NCBI RefSeq assembly: GCF_032337115.1 | Contig: NZ_JAVXZY010000006.1 | Span: 248,001 to 312,000 of the forward strand | Source: Roseateles_C aquae | GTDB lineage: Bacteria; Pseudomonadota; Gammaproteobacteria; Burkholderiales; Burkholderiaceae_C | DNA length: 64,000 bases | Reading direction: 5' to 3' | Shown: positions 36,337 to 46,064 of the stretch, one piece after another | Numbering within the stretch: position 1 is the stretch's first letter | How the letters are laid out: every line of letters starts with the position of its first letter | Position numbers and translations under genes: made by a program | The notes under the pieces: generated by a model | Seen by the model: only the letters and a program-made list of their open reading frames with translations | What the model was told of the DNA's origin: nothing | Databases searched by the model: none

Positions 36337-37590
36337 TCAGAAGCTGATCACGAAACAGGCGCCGCCCTGCACCGGCCGCACATGGCGCACCGTGCCGCCC
36401 ATGCCATGCAACAGCTGGCGCACCACGGCCAGGCCGATGCCGCTGCCGCGCTGCCCCTGGGCATCCGGGCCGCGGGCGCTGAAGAAGGGCAGGAAGATCT
36501 GCCGCTCCAGCCCGGGCGGCACGCCGGGGCCGTTGTCGCTGACCGTGATCTGCAGCCGCCCGCCAGCCGCCAGCCGGGCGCGCAGCTGTGCCTGCGGCTG
36601 CACCACGCCGGCGGTGGCCTGCTCGGCATTGCGCAGGAGGTTCAGCAGCACCTGCTCGAGCTGGCCTTCGTCAGCCATCAGCATCAGGCTGGCGGGCTCA
36701 ACCGCGCAGTCGAGCTGCCCGCCGCGGGCCCGCCAGGCCGGGCCGACCAGCTGCTGCAGGCGCTCGAACAAGGGCTGCAGCGGCAGCGCCGCCAGCTGCG
36801 GCGCCGGCCATTCGCTGACCTGGCGATAGTCGCCGACAAAACGGCCCAGCGCCTCGGCGCGGCGTGCGATTGCTTCCAGCGCCAGCTGCAGATCATCGGC
36901 CTGGGCCGGGTCGCCGTGCATCTCCAGCGCGCTGCGCGACAGCGAGGCAATCGGCGTCAGCGAGTTCATGATCTCGTGGGTCAGCACCTTGACCAGCTCG
37001 CGCCAGGACTTCTGCGCCTCGGCCTGCAGCTCGCTCTCCAAGGGCATCAGTGCCAGCAAGCGCTGTGGCTGGCCGGCCAGCAGCAGGCTGCGCTGGCGCA
37101 GCAACCAGCGTTCCGGGCTGGCACCGGCGGCCTCGCCGTCGCCGGCCAGCGGCAGTTCGATCAGCAAATGGGCCGGCGCGGCCGGCAGGCGCAGCAGCTG
37201 CTGGCGCAGCGCTTCGGGGTCGGTCGGGCTGCCGGGAGCGAGCAGGCGCCGGGCCTGCACATTCAGGGCCTGCAGCTCACGATCGGCCACGCCCTCGCCC
37301 AGACGCCACAGCGCCACCGGCGCCGCATCGAGCAGGCCTTCCAGCAACAGCAGCTGACGAGCCTGCGCCTGGCCCTGCGCCGCCGAAGGCTGCGGCTCGG
37401 GTCGCAAAGGCTGTGCTGGCAGCCGCAGCAGCAGCCGGGCGCCTAGCGCCAGCAGCAAGAGGCCGCCCAGCGCTGCCAGCACCACGGGGCGCGGCTGGCC
37501 CCAGAACAGGCCCAGCAGCAGGCCATCGCCCAGCAGGGCCAGGCCAGTGAGGCCGAGCAGCGCCTGAGCGCGTCGCGGGTCAGAAGCCAT
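36337..37590 (-). CDS. Membrane sensor histidine kinase (NtrY-like)
   Basis: This is a 417-residue kinase. It has two N-terminal membrane helices (LLGLTGLALLGDGLLLGLFW and VVLAALGGLLLLALGA, ~8-50) and a short PAS-like cytoplasmic region. The phospho-acceptor helix is VLTHEIMNSLTPIASL, and the HATPase has LLRNAEQAT, DNGPGVP and GSGIGLAV. It has no periplasmic domain, so it may sense within the membrane. Its ATG at 37590 overlaps the regulator gene stop by 11 bases, so kinase and regulator are a coupled pair. The pair lies divergent to the efflux operon starting at 38920. Confidence 0.92.
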   Translation of the reverse strand: MASDPRRAQALLGLTGLALLGDGLLLGLFWGQPRPVVLAALGGLLLLALGARLLLRLPAQPLRPEPQPSAAQGQAQARQLLLLEGLLDAAPVALWRLGEGVADRELQALNVQARRLLAPGSPTDPEALRQQLLRLPAAPAHLLIELPLAGDGEAAGASPERWLLRQRSLLLAGQPQRLLALMPLESELQAEAQKSWRELVKVLTHEIMNSLTPIASLSRSALEMHGDPAQADDLQLALEAIARRAEALGRFVGDYRQVSEWPAPQLAALPLQPLFERLQQLVGPAWRARGGQLDCAVEPASLMLMADEGQLEQVLLNLLRNAEQATAGVVQPQAQLRARLAAGGRLQITVSDNGPGVPPGLERQIFLPFFSARGPDAQGQRGSGIGLAVVRQLLHGMGGTVRHVRPVQGGACFVISF

Positions 37591-38818
37591 GCTTTTCCAG
37601 GCGCCGGTACAGCGCCGCGCGCGACAGGCCGAGCAGACGCGCCGCCTGGCTGATATTGCCCTGGGCATCGTTCATGGCCTGGGCCACGGCGGCGCGTTCG
37701 CGGGCCTGCAGCGACAGCGTCTCGCCGCCAAGCTCGAGCGCAGCGACACCTGTTTCGCCCGCCCCATCGGCCAGTCCAAAGTCGGCGATTTCGTAGCGCG
37801 GCCCGCCGGCCAGCAGCACGGCGCGCTCGCAAGCCTGGCGCAGCTGGTGCAGCTGGCCCGGCCAGTCTTGCGCCTGCAGCTGCTGCAGCGCCTGCGGGCT
37901 GCAGGGGCGCGGCGGCTTGTTCAGCCGCGCCGCGGCCTGGGCCAGGAACTGCGCGGCCAGGCGCGGGATGTCCTCGCGGCGCTGGCGCAGGCCCGGCAGG
38001 CGCAGCACGACGGTGTTGAGCCGGTACAACCAGGCCGGCAGCACCCGCTGCACATCAAAGAGCTGGGCCTCGGCGAGCTGGCTGCTGCTGATCAGCCGCG
38101 GCGCCTCTGGCAAGGCTTCGCGAGCAATTAGAGCGGCGAGCCAGCGCTGCTGTGCGGCCAGCGGCAGCGCGAAGGCCTCGTCCAGCAGCACACTGCCGCC
38201 ACGCAGCGCGGCCAAGGTTTGCTCCGGCGCCTCGATGGCGGCCGGGCTCAGCACGGTCAGCGCCTCGCTGGTGTGGGCCGAGGCCTGGTGCAGGGCCTGG
38301 GCCAGCGTCGAGCGGCCGCTGCCGGCCGCACCGAGCAGCAGCACCGGCGCTTCGGTCGGTGCCACTGTGGCCAGCAGCCGGCGCAGCTCGCGCATCACCG
38401 CCGATTCCTCGGCCGGCCGCTTAACGTCGCCGTCGTCGTCAGCCACTCGCCCTGCCAGTGCCGTCTGCACGGTGGCCAGCAGCCGGGCGTTGTCCCAGGG
38501 CTTGGTGATGAAATCGAAAGCGCCGAGCTTCAGCGCCTGCACGGCCAACTCGACCTCGGCATAGGCGGTCATCACAATCACCCGCGGCGCTTCAGGCAGG
38601 GCCAGCACCTGCTGTAGCAGGGCCAGGCCCTGCGCGCCATCGCTGCGCCCGGGCAAAAAGTTCATATCCAACAGCAAGAGATCGACCGCCTGGCTGCGCA
38701 GCGCCGCCAGCAGCTGGGCCGGCTGCTGCAGGGTCAGCACCGGCCCGCAACGGCGCTGCAGCAGCAGGCGCGCGGCGATGCCGATGTCGGCGTCATCGTC
38801 AAGCACAAGAATCGTCAT
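37580..38818 (-). CDS. NtrC-like response regulator lacking the GAFTGA sigma-54 loop
   Basis: This is a 412-residue protein. It has a receiver with Asp51 in LLLLDMNFLPG, an AAA-like central domain, and a Fis-type helix-turn-helix (NISQAARLLGLSRAALYRRL) at the C-terminus. The AAA part keeps a P-loop relic (GAAGSGRST) and GGSVLLDEAF for Walker B. The segment that should carry GAFTGA is missing, so it cannot be a normal sigma-54 activator. It more likely acts on sigma-70 promoters as a repressor or class I/II activator. The ATG at 38818 follows the receiver family start. Its probable sites lie in the gap before 38920. Confidence 0.9.
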   Translation of the reverse strand: MTILVLDDDADIGIAARLLLQRRCGPVLTLQQPAQLLAALRSQAVDLLLLDMNFLPGRSDGAQGLALLQQVLALPEAPRVIVMTAYAEVELAVQALKLGAFDFITKPWDNARLLATVQTALAGRVADDDGDVKRPAEESAVMRELRRLLATVAPTEAPVLLLGAAGSGRSTLAQALHQASAHTSEALTVLSPAAIEAPEQTLAALRGGSVLLDEAFALPLAAQQRWLAALIAREALPEAPRLISSSQLAEAQLFDVQRVLPAWLYRLNTVVLRLPGLRQRREDIPRLAAQFLAQAAARLNKPPRPCSPQALQQLQAQDWPGQLHQLRQACERAVLLAGGPRYEIADFGLADGAGETGVAALELGGETLSLQARERAAVAQAMNDAQGNISQAARLLGLSRAALYRRLEKHGF

Positions 38819-38835
38819 GGCCGGCACCTTAGCAG

Positions 38836-38877
38836 TGTTCGGAGGCGGACAGCCAGCGAACTGTCCGGAAGCGGACA
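38836..38877. promoter_or_regulatory. Twin palindromic operators for the NtrC-like regulator
   Basis: TGTTCGGAGGCGGACA (38836-38851) and TGTCCGGAAGCGGACA (38862-38877) are two copies of one 16-base dyad, TGTCCG-N4-CGGACA, with 26 bases between starts. They lie in the 101-base gap between the divergent regulator and efflux genes. This fits cooperative binding by the regulator controlling both directions. Confidence 0.7.
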
Positions 38878-38919
38878 GGGGGCTGGCCGGCCCGTGGGCC
38901 GCTGCGCACACTGGCAGCC

Positions 38920-40215
38920 ATGCAAGACACCTCTGCCCCGAAACCTGTGCCCGAGCGCCCCAGCGGCGCGGCCATGGACCGCGTCGTCGCCGCACCGCGC
39001 TGGCCGCGCCGCCTGCTGCTGGGCGGAGGCTTGTTGGGCCTGGCGCTGCTGGCCTGGGCGGCCAGCCAGCTGCCGCGCGGCCTGGCGGTGGACGCCGCCA
39101 GCCTGAGCATTGCCAGCGTCGGCCCCGGTGAGTTCCGCGACGAGATCACGCTGCGCGCGCAGACGGTGCCGGCCCAGCAGGTGCTGCTGGACGCGACCGA
39201 GTCCGGCCGCGTCGACGCGGTGCTGGTGCGCGACGGCCAGATGCTGCAGCGCGGCGCCCTGCTCTACCGGCTGTCCAACCCGCAGCGCGAGCAGGAGGTG
39301 CTGCAGCGCGGTGCCGAGGTGGCGCAGCAGCTGTCCAATCTGTCGCTGCAGCGCACCGCGCTGGCCAATGCGCGGGCGCAGCAGCGCCGCGATCTGAGCC
39401 AGCTGGAGATCGAGGCCGAGCGTGCCCAGACCGATCTGCAGCGCCAGCAGCAGCTGGCCGCCCAGGGCTTTGTGTCACCCGCGGTGCTGGACGAGGCCCG
39501 CCGCCGCCAGCAGCTGCAGCAGCGTCTGCTCGCCCAGGCCCGCGAAGACAGCCAGGCCGAGATGCGCATCCGCGAGCAGGCCATCGCCGAGCTGGAGCGG
39601 GCGGTCAAGGGCCTCAATGACGGCCTGGGCGTCGTGCGGGCCGCGGCCGGCAATCTGGCCGCGCGGGCGCCGGTCGACGGGCAGCTGAGCGGCTTCAGCC
39701 TGCAGGTCGGCAGCTCGGTGCGGGTCGGCGACCGGCTCGGCCGCATCGACGACATCAGCAATTTCAAGTTCAGCGCCCAGCTCGATGAGTTCTATCTGCC
39801 TCGCCTCACCGTCGGCCTGCCGGCCACGCTGGAGCTGGCAGGCAAGACCTGGCCCCTGCAGGTCAGCCAGAAATTGCCGCAGGTGAAGGACGGCCGCTTC
39901 GGCCTGGAGCTGAGCTTTGCCGGCGCCCAGCCGCCCGGGCTGCAGGCCGGCCAGAGCCTGGACCTGCGGCTGCGTCTGGGCCAGCCCAGCCGCGCGCTGC
40001 TGCTGGCCGACGGGCCCTTTTATGCCGACAGCGGCGGCGCCTTTGTCTATGTGCTGGACGCCGATGGCCACCACGCACAACGCCGCGCGGTGCGCCTGGG
40101 TCGGCGTGCCGCCGGCCAGATCGAGGTGCTTGAAGGCCTGACGGCCGGCGAGCGCGTCATCGTCTCGCGGCTGCGCGACTACGGCGATGCGCCGCTCTTG
40201 CGCATCCGTTCCTGA
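38920..40215 (+). CDS. HlyD/MacA-type periplasmic adaptor protein
   Basis: This 431-residue membrane-fusion protein has one N-terminal anchor helix (LLLGGGLLGLALLAWAASQL, ~31-50) and a barrel-sandwich half (ESGRVDAVLVRDGQMLQRG). A long coiled-coil hairpin follows (~125-225, rich in Gln/Arg/Ala), then the second lipoyl half (ARAPVDGQLSGFSLQVGSSV), a beta-barrel and a membrane-proximal domain. It links an inner-membrane ABC transporter to an outer-membrane channel for export. It is the first gene of the three-gene efflux operon, 38 bases before the ATPase gene. No TolC-like gene is in the window. Confidence 0.92.
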   Translation: MQDTSAPKPVPERPSGAAMDRVVAAPRWPRRLLLGGGLLGLALLAWAASQLPRGLAVDAASLSIASVGPGEFRDEITLRAQTVPAQQVLLDATESGRVDAVLVRDGQMLQRGALLYRLSNPQREQEVLQRGAEVAQQLSNLSLQRTALANARAQQRRDLSQLEIEAERAQTDLQRQQQLAAQGFVSPAVLDEARRRQQLQQRLLAQAREDSQAEMRIREQAIAELERAVKGLNDGLGVVRAAAGNLAARAPVDGQLSGFSLQVGSSVRVGDRLGRIDDISNFKFSAQLDEFYLPRLTVGLPATLELAGKTWPLQVSQKLPQVKDGRFGLELSFAGAQPPGLQAGQSLDLRLRLGQPSRALLLADGPFYADSGGAFVYVLDADGHHAQRRAVRLGRRAAGQIEVLEGLTAGERVIVSRLRDYGDAPLLRIRS

Positions 40216-40252
40216 ACCACGAATTCCGATTGATCCACGAGGAGGACATCCG

Positions 40253-40930
40253 ATGATCACCCTGAAGTCCCTGAGCAAGCTGCACCGCATCGACACGCTG
40301 GAGACCACCGCGCTGGACCAGATCGATCTGCACATCGACGCCGGCGAATACCTGGCCATCACCGGCCCCTCGGGCTGCGGCAAGTCCACGCTGCTGGGCG
40401 TGCTGGGCATGCTCGATGCGCCGAGCAACGGCGAGTACTGGTTCGAAGGCCGCAACGTCGCCGGCCTCGGCGAGCGCGAACTCAGCCGCGTGCGCCGTGG
40501 CCGCATCGGCTTTGTGTTCCAGAGCTTCAACCTGATCGACGACCTCAATGTGCGCGAGAACATCGAGCTGGCGCTGCAGTACGGCGAGGTGCCGGCCCGC
40601 GAGCACAAGGCGCGCATCGATCAGGCGCTGGACCGGCTGGGCATCGCCCATCGCGCCAGCCACCGGCCTTCGCAGCTGTCCGGCGGCCAGCAGCAGCGCG
40701 TCGCCATCGCCCGCGCCATCGTCTCGCAGCCGGCCCTGCTGCTGGCCGACGAGCCCACCGGCAATCTCGACAGCGCCCAGGGCGACGAGGTGATGCGCAT
40801 CCTGCGCGAGCTGAACGAAGACGGCACGACGCTGGTGATGGTCACCCACTCGCCCAGCCATGCCGCACAGGCCACGCGCAGCGTGCGCCTGCTCGATGGC
40901 CGCATCCTGGTGGATGCGCTGGCCGCCTGA
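40253..40930 (+). CDS. ABC transporter ATPase (MacB/LolD-type)
   Basis: This 225-residue ATPase has Walker A GPSGCGKST, the Q-loop in GFVFQSFNLIDDL, the signature LSGGQQQR, Walker B LLLADEPTGNLD and the H-loop VTHSPSHA. Type-VII ABC systems of this kind pair a small ATPase with an FtsX-like permease and power export or lipoprotein release rather than import. A strong GAGGAGGA site precedes the ATG at 40253; the open frame before it to 40187 is not part of the protein. The permease gene starts 14 bases after the stop. Confidence 0.95.
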   Translation: MITLKSLSKLHRIDTLETTALDQIDLHIDAGEYLAITGPSGCGKSTLLGVLGMLDAPSNGEYWFEGRNVAGLGERELSRVRRGRIGFVFQSFNLIDDLNVRENIELALQYGEVPAREHKARIDQALDRLGIAHRASHRPSQLSGGQQQRVAIARAIVSQPALLLADEPTGNLDSAQGDEVMRILRELNEDGTTLVMVTHSPSHAAQATRSVRLLDGRILVDALAA

Positions 40931-40944
40931 TCAAGGAGCACGCG

Positions 40945-43350
40945 ATGAAATTTCTGGACCTGCGGGTGGCCTGGCGTCAGCTGGTGGCCGAACCCTTGAA
41001 CGCTGTGGTGCTGATCGGCGGCCTCGGCCTGGCGCTGGCAGCCTGCTATCTGCTGGCCGTGCTGCTGGGCGAACGCTACCGGCCCGATCCGGCCCTGCAC
41101 CAGCCCGAGCGCATCGTGCTGATCGACTTTCACGGCAATATGCCGGGCCGCGAGGAGGACTGGTTCCTCGGCTCACCCTTTGTCTTTGCCCCGGCCTTGA
41201 CACAGGCCAGAGCGCCCTTGGAGCTGATCAGCCGCGTGGCCGATGACACCTTCACGTTGAAGCAGGGCGATCGCATCACGCGCGCCAACGCCATCGCCGC
41301 CGACGCCAACCTGGTCAAGCTCTTCAATCTGCGCTCGCTGCAAGGTGATCTGCAGGCCAGCCTGAGCCGGCCGGACAGCATCGCCATCACCGAGGGGCTG
41401 GCGCGCAAGCTGTTTGGCAGCACCGCGGTGCTGGGCAAGACGCTCAGCCTTGGCAAGTTCACGCTGACCGTCGGCGCGCTGTTGCCGGAGCCCGGCTCGC
41501 TGAGCCAGTTTCGCGCCGAGGCCTATCTGGGCTTTGACTCGCCCGCCGCCGGCATCGACCAGGAATCGCGCGAGGCCTGGTTCATGATCGCTGGCCAGGT
41601 CTATGCCCGCTTGCTGCCCGGTGCCAGCACTGCACAGGTCGGCGCCGTGGCCCAGGCCTTGCTGGATGCCAGCCCGGTGATGAAGGAGTTGCCGCCGGAC
41701 TGGACGGCCAATGGCCGCAAGGCCGCCTACATGCGCGCCCTGCCGGTGACCGAGATGCGTTTCGAGGGCCGCGAGGGCAAGCTGCGCGTTCAGGTGCTGG
41801 TGGCGCTGGCCGGCGCCGCGCTGCTGCTGCTGCTGCTGGCCTTGCTGAATTTCATCAATCTGAGCAGCGTGCGCACGCTGCAGCGTCAGCGCGAGATCGC
41901 CGTGCGCAAGAGCCTGGGCCTGAGCCCGACGCGTCTGCTGATGCAGTTCGTCGTCGAGACCCAGCTGAGCATCATGCTGGCAGCGCTGGTGGGGCTGCTG
42001 CTGGCCTGGCTGTTCGTGCCCTGGATGAGCGCCGCGCTGCGCGTGCCCCTGCCCGACACGCTGCTGCAGCCGCTGCCGCTGCTGGGCCTGATGGGCGCCA
42101 GCCTGCTGCTCGGCCTGCTGGTCTGCCTCTACCCGGCCTGGCTGGCCTGGCGCCAGAACGCCGCCGCCGCGCTGCAGGGCCGCCAGGCCAGCGAAGGTCG
42201 GGGTGGCCGCTGGCTGCGCCGTGGCCTGTCCACGCTGCAGTTCGGCATCGCGCTGCTGGCCTGTGGCCTGGCCCTGCTGCTGAGCCTGCAGAACGAGCAT
42301 GTCTTGCAGCGCAAGATCGGCTACGAACCAGCGGGCGCCCTGGCACTGCGCACGCCGGTGGGCGCCAGCGCGACCCAGGCCGAGGACCTGCGCCAGGCAC
42401 TGCGCCAGCTGCCCGAGGTCACCGAAATGGCCTGGACCGACAGCGTGCTGGGCAGCGACCGGATGGACCGCAACGTGGAATTCAGGCATCGGGATCACAA
42501 GGCCGATCTGCGCTACACGGCGGTGGACAAGGACTTCTTCAGCTTCTTCAAGGTCACGCCGCTGGCCGGCGCCATCGATGCAACGATCAGGGATGCGGTG
42601 GTGCTGGACGAAGCCGGCAGCCGCGCGCTGGGCTTTGCCTCGCCGGCCAGTGCCCTTGGTGTCAGCCTTGACTCCAAGCTGGTTGGCATCAACCAGCAGC
42701 CACAGCAGTTCACCGTCGTCGCCGTCGTGCCAACGCTGACGCTGGAAGGCACGCGCGAACCGGCCCGGCCGCATATGCTGCAGCTACAGACCAGCGAACA
42801 GGCCCTCGCCGCCCGGCGCGGCTTCTGGGTGCTGAACCTGCGCCTGAAGCCGGGCACCGATGCAGAGCGCTTGCTGGCGCCGGTGTGGCGACGCATCTAC
42901 CCCGACGAACCCTTCAGCTTCGAGCGGGTCGAGGAGGCCATGCTGCAGCCCTATGCAAACGACCGCCGCATCGCCCAGCTGGTCAGCGCCACCGGTCTGC
43001 TGGCCCTGGCCCTGGCCGGCTTCGGCGTCTATGCGCTGAGCGCCCATCTGGTCCAGCGTCATGCCCGTGAGCTGGTGCTGCGCAAGCTGCATGGCGCCTC
43101 CTCGCTGCAGGCGCTGGCGCGGCTGGCGCGCGAGTTTGGCTGGCTGCTGCTGGCCGGCGCACTCTTGGGCCTGCCGCTGTGCTTCTGGCTCGGCGAGTGG
43201 TATCTGGGCCAGTTCGTCGACCGCGCACCCGTCGGCCTCTGGCCCGAGGCGCTGGCACTCGGCGGGCTGCTGCTGGTCAGCCTGCTGGCCAGCCTGCGCC
43301 ACGGTCTGGTGGCCATGGGCATGCGGCCCATCCAGGCCCTGCGGGACTGA
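40945..43350 (+). CDS. FtsX/MacB-like ABC transporter permease
   Basis: This is an 801-residue permease. It has one N-terminal helix (AVVLIGGLGLALAACYLLAVLL), a periplasmic MacB-PCD domain and three helices typical of FtsX (ALAGAALLLLLLALLNF... VRKSLGLSP). A second helix and periplasmic domain (~430-650) and a final three-helix FtsX block with ELVLRKLHGAS follow. This two-half design is found in mechanotransmission-type ABC transporters. The GDSRDG-like PCD folds push substrate from the periplasm into the channel. The substrate is unknown; antimicrobial peptides or lipids are family possibilities. Confidence 0.92.
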   Translation: MKFLDLRVAWRQLVAEPLNAVVLIGGLGLALAACYLLAVLLGERYRPDPALHQPERIVLIDFHGNMPGREEDWFLGSPFVFAPALTQARAPLELISRVADDTFTLKQGDRITRANAIAADANLVKLFNLRSLQGDLQASLSRPDSIAITEGLARKLFGSTAVLGKTLSLGKFTLTVGALLPEPGSLSQFRAEAYLGFDSPAAGIDQESREAWFMIAGQVYARLLPGASTAQVGAVAQALLDASPVMKELPPDWTANGRKAAYMRALPVTEMRFEGREGKLRVQVLVALAGAALLLLLLALLNFINLSSVRTLQRQREIAVRKSLGLSPTRLLMQFVVETQLSIMLAALVGLLLAWLFVPWMSAALRVPLPDTLLQPLPLLGLMGASLLLGLLVCLYPAWLAWRQNAAAALQGRQASEGRGGRWLRRGLSTLQFGIALLACGLALLLSLQNEHVLQRKIGYEPAGALALRTPVGASATQAEDLRQALRQLPEVTEMAWTDSVLGSDRMDRNVEFRHRDHKADLRYTAVDKDFFSFFKVTPLAGAIDATIRDAVVLDEAGSRALGFASPASALGVSLDSKLVGINQQPQQFTVVAVVPTLTLEGTREPARPHMLQLQTSEQALAARRGFWVLNLRLKPGTDAERLLAPVWRRIYPDEPFSFERVEEAMLQPYANDRRIAQLVSATGLLALALAGFGVYALSAHLVQRHARELVLRKLHGASSLQALARLAREFGWLLLAGALLGLPLCFWLGEWYLGQFVDRAPVGLWPEALALGGLLLVSLLASLRHGLVAMGMRPIQALRD

Positions 43351-43463
43351 CAGGCACCGCTCGACCTGCCTTTTGCTGAGGGGGCGGGCTGAGCCATCTG
43401 GTCAAGCCAGCCTGCCGGCCTCACACTGCGGGCTGCACTGACAAGACGCCTGCCCACGCATTG

Positions 43464-45980
43464 ATGGACGACACGCTGATCTTCAAGGACGCAGCCGAGC
43501 CAGAGCCGCAGCTGCCGCCCTGGCGCATTCTGGTCGTCGATGACGACCCCGAGGTTCACAGCGCCACCCGCTACGCGCTGCGCCGGGTGCAGATCCTCGG
43601 CCGCCCCTTGGCCTTGGTGCACACCGAATCGGCGCAGCAGACCCGGGCGCTGCTCGAGACCGATCGCGATTTCGCGCTGGCCCTGCTGGACGTGGTGATG
43701 GAAAGCCCGCAGGCCGGGCTGGAGCTGGTCTGCCATATGCGCCAGCACTGCCAGATGAACGCCTGCCGCATCATCCTGCGCACCGGCCAGCCGGGCTATG
43801 CGCCCGAGCTGGAGGTCTTCACCCGTTACGACATCAACGACTACCGCACCAAGGCCGAGCTTAGCCACACCCGCTTGATCACCAGCCTGACCGCGGCGCT
43901 GCGCACCCATGAACAGATCATGCGCAGCCAGGCCGCTGAGGCCGAGGCCCGCGCCAGCGCCGCCGCGCTGCAGCGGCTCAACGCCGAGCTGGAACAGCGC
44001 GTGGCGGCACGCACGGCCGAACTCTCGCTGGCGCGCGATGCCGCCGAGGCTGCCACGCGGGCCAAGAGCGAATTCCTGGCCAATATGAGCCACGAGATCC
44101 GCACGCCGATGAATGCCGTCATCGGCATGACCGAGCTGGCGCTGCGCAACACGCTGCTCACGCCCAAGCAGCAGCGCTATCTGAGCAGCAGCAAGGCCGC
44201 GGCCGACGCGCTGCTGGCCATCATCAACGACGTGCTGGACTTTTCCAAGATCGAGGCCGGCCGCCTGGCCCTGGAAGCGACCGAGTTCGCGCTGGAGCAG
44301 GTGTTCGAGCGCGTGATTGCCGTGGTCGGCCTGCGCGCGCAGGAAAAAGGCCTGGAGCTGCTGCTGGATATCGCCGACGACGTGCCGCCACGGCTGGTCG
44401 GCGATCCGCTGCGCCTGGGCCAGGTGCTGATCAACCTCTGCGGCAATGCGGTCAAGTTCAGCGCCCAGGGCGAGATCGTGCTGCGCGTCAGCCGCCTGGC
44501 CATTGCCAACAGCGACGATGCAATGACGCTCCAATTCAGCGTCCGCGACAGCGGCATCGGCATGAGCGAGGCCCAATGCGAAGGGCTGTTCGAGCCCTTT
44601 CACCAGGCCGACAGCTCGATCACCCGCCAATACGGCGGCACCGGCTTGGGCCTGGCGATCTCGCGTCAGCTGGTGCAGCTGATGGCGGGCCGCATCAGCG
44701 TGAAAAGCGCTCCCGGCGAGGGCAGCGTGTTCAGCTTCACGGCCCTGTTCCGCGCGGCGACCGAGCAGTGCGCATCGGCCACGTCGACTGCCTTGTACGG
44801 GCGCCGCGGGCTGCGCGTGCTGGTCGTCGACGACAGCGCCGCCTCGCTGGAAATCTTTGAGCACCTGCTGCAGCGCCTGGGCCATCGCGCCACGCTGGCG
44901 AATTCGGCCGCCACGGCACTGATCGAGTTGCAGAACGCCGGCGGCGATCCCTACGAGCTGCTCCTGCTGGATTGGCGCATGCCGCAGACCGATGGCCTGG
45001 CGCTGGCCCAGCGCATCCAGGCCCTGGGGCTACAACCCGCCCCGGCGATGCTGCTGGTCACCGCCTACGATGCGGATGCCTTGCAGTTCGGCGCCCAGGC
45101 CCTGCGGCTGCAGGGCTGCCTGGCCAAGCCGGTGTCCGAGCAGCGCCTCGCCGAGGCCATCGAGCTGGCCCTGAGCCGCGACACCGCGCCCGCGCCGCCA
45201 ACCCAAGGCGGCACACGGGACATCGACGCCGGCGCACTGGCCCGGCTGCGCGGCCGCGAGCTGCTGCTGGTGGAAGACAACGACATGAACCAGATGCTGG
45301 CGACCGATCTGCTGCAGGACCTCGGCGGCATGAAGGTCACCGTGGCCGGCAATGGCCAGGAAGCGCTGCAGCTGCTGCGCAGCCGCCGCGTCGACATCGT
45401 GCTGATGGATGTGCAGATGCCGGTGATGGATGGCCTGCAGGCCACCCGTCTGCTGCGCCAGGACGACAGCTTGCGCGAGCTGCCGGTGATCGCCATGACC
45501 GCCCAGGCGCTGGATGGCGACCGCGCCCGCTGTGCCGCGGCCGGCATGAACGACTACGTCAGCAAACCCTTCGAACCGCCGCAGCTCTTCGCCGTGCTGG
45601 CGCGCTGGCTGCCCGAGGCGCCGCCAGCGAACGTGCTGGAGGCCGACAAGGCGCTGCAGCGCTGCCAGGGCCGCGCCGATCTGGTCGCGAAATTCATGCA
45701 GCGCTTTCTCGACACCCGGGTCAACGATGCGCAAGCGATTGCCACGGCGCTGGCCGAGGGCGACATCAGCGAGGCCTCGCGGCTGGCCCACACGGCCATC
45801 TCCACCGCGGCCATCATCGGCGCCGACCGTTTGTCAGACGCCGCCCGCGCGCTGCAGGAGGCGATTGACCTGCAGACCCTCGATCAGCTCGATGAGCGAC
45901 TACGCGACTTCGAGCACTTGCTGGCGACGGTCACTCAGGCGCTACTGCAGCACCTGGGACGCGCAGCAGCAGCCGGCTGA
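43464..45980 (+). CDS. Hybrid histidine kinase: REC-HisKA-HATPase-REC-REC-HPt
   Basis: This is an 838-residue soluble kinase. The N-terminal receiver (~20-150, ILVVDDDPEVHSATRYAL, Asp in LALLDVVMES) is of the type found before DUF3369 domains. A coiled coil (~155-190), HisKA (FLANMSHEIRTPMNAVIGM) and HATPase (DSGIGMSE, GTGLGLAI) come next. Two more receivers (LLLLDWRMPQTDGLAL and VLMDVQMPVMDGLQA) and a C-terminal HPt with the His in ASRLAHTAIST complete it. The HPt lacks the usual LKG after the His. The ATG at 43464 is preferred to the TTG just before it. It has no membrane segment, so it receives input through its own N-terminal receiver. Confidence 0.93.
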   Translation: MDDTLIFKDAAEPEPQLPPWRILVVDDDPEVHSATRYALRRVQILGRPLALVHTESAQQTRALLETDRDFALALLDVVMESPQAGLELVCHMRQHCQMNACRIILRTGQPGYAPELEVFTRYDINDYRTKAELSHTRLITSLTAALRTHEQIMRSQAAEAEARASAAALQRLNAELEQRVAARTAELSLARDAAEAATRAKSEFLANMSHEIRTPMNAVIGMTELALRNTLLTPKQQRYLSSSKAAADALLAIINDVLDFSKIEAGRLALEATEFALEQVFERVIAVVGLRAQEKGLELLLDIADDVPPRLVGDPLRLGQVLINLCGNAVKFSAQGEIVLRVSRLAIANSDDAMTLQFSVRDSGIGMSEAQCEGLFEPFHQADSSITRQYGGTGLGLAISRQLVQLMAGRISVKSAPGEGSVFSFTALFRAATEQCASATSTALYGRRGLRVLVVDDSAASLEIFEHLLQRLGHRATLANSAATALIELQNAGGDPYELLLLDWRMPQTDGLALAQRIQALGLQPAPAMLLVTAYDADALQFGAQALRLQGCLAKPVSEQRLAEAIELALSRDTAPAPPTQGGTRDIDAGALARLRGRELLLVEDNDMNQMLATDLLQDLGGMKVTVAGNGQEALQLLRSRRVDIVLMDVQMPVMDGLQATRLLRQDDSLRELPVIAMTAQALDGDRARCAAAGMNDYVSKPFEPPQLFAVLARWLPEAPPANVLEADKALQRCQGRADLVAKFMQRFLDTRVNDAQAIATALAEGDISEASRLAHTAISTAAIIGADRLSDAARALQEAIDLQTLDQLDERLRDFEHLLATVTQALLQHLGRAAAAG

Positions 45981-46064
45981 CGCCGTGGCTTGCTAGGCTG
46001 GCCGGCCTAGCAAGACCAAGGCTTTCAGCACGCTATTTGATGCTCGGCCACTGGCGCTCGAAAC

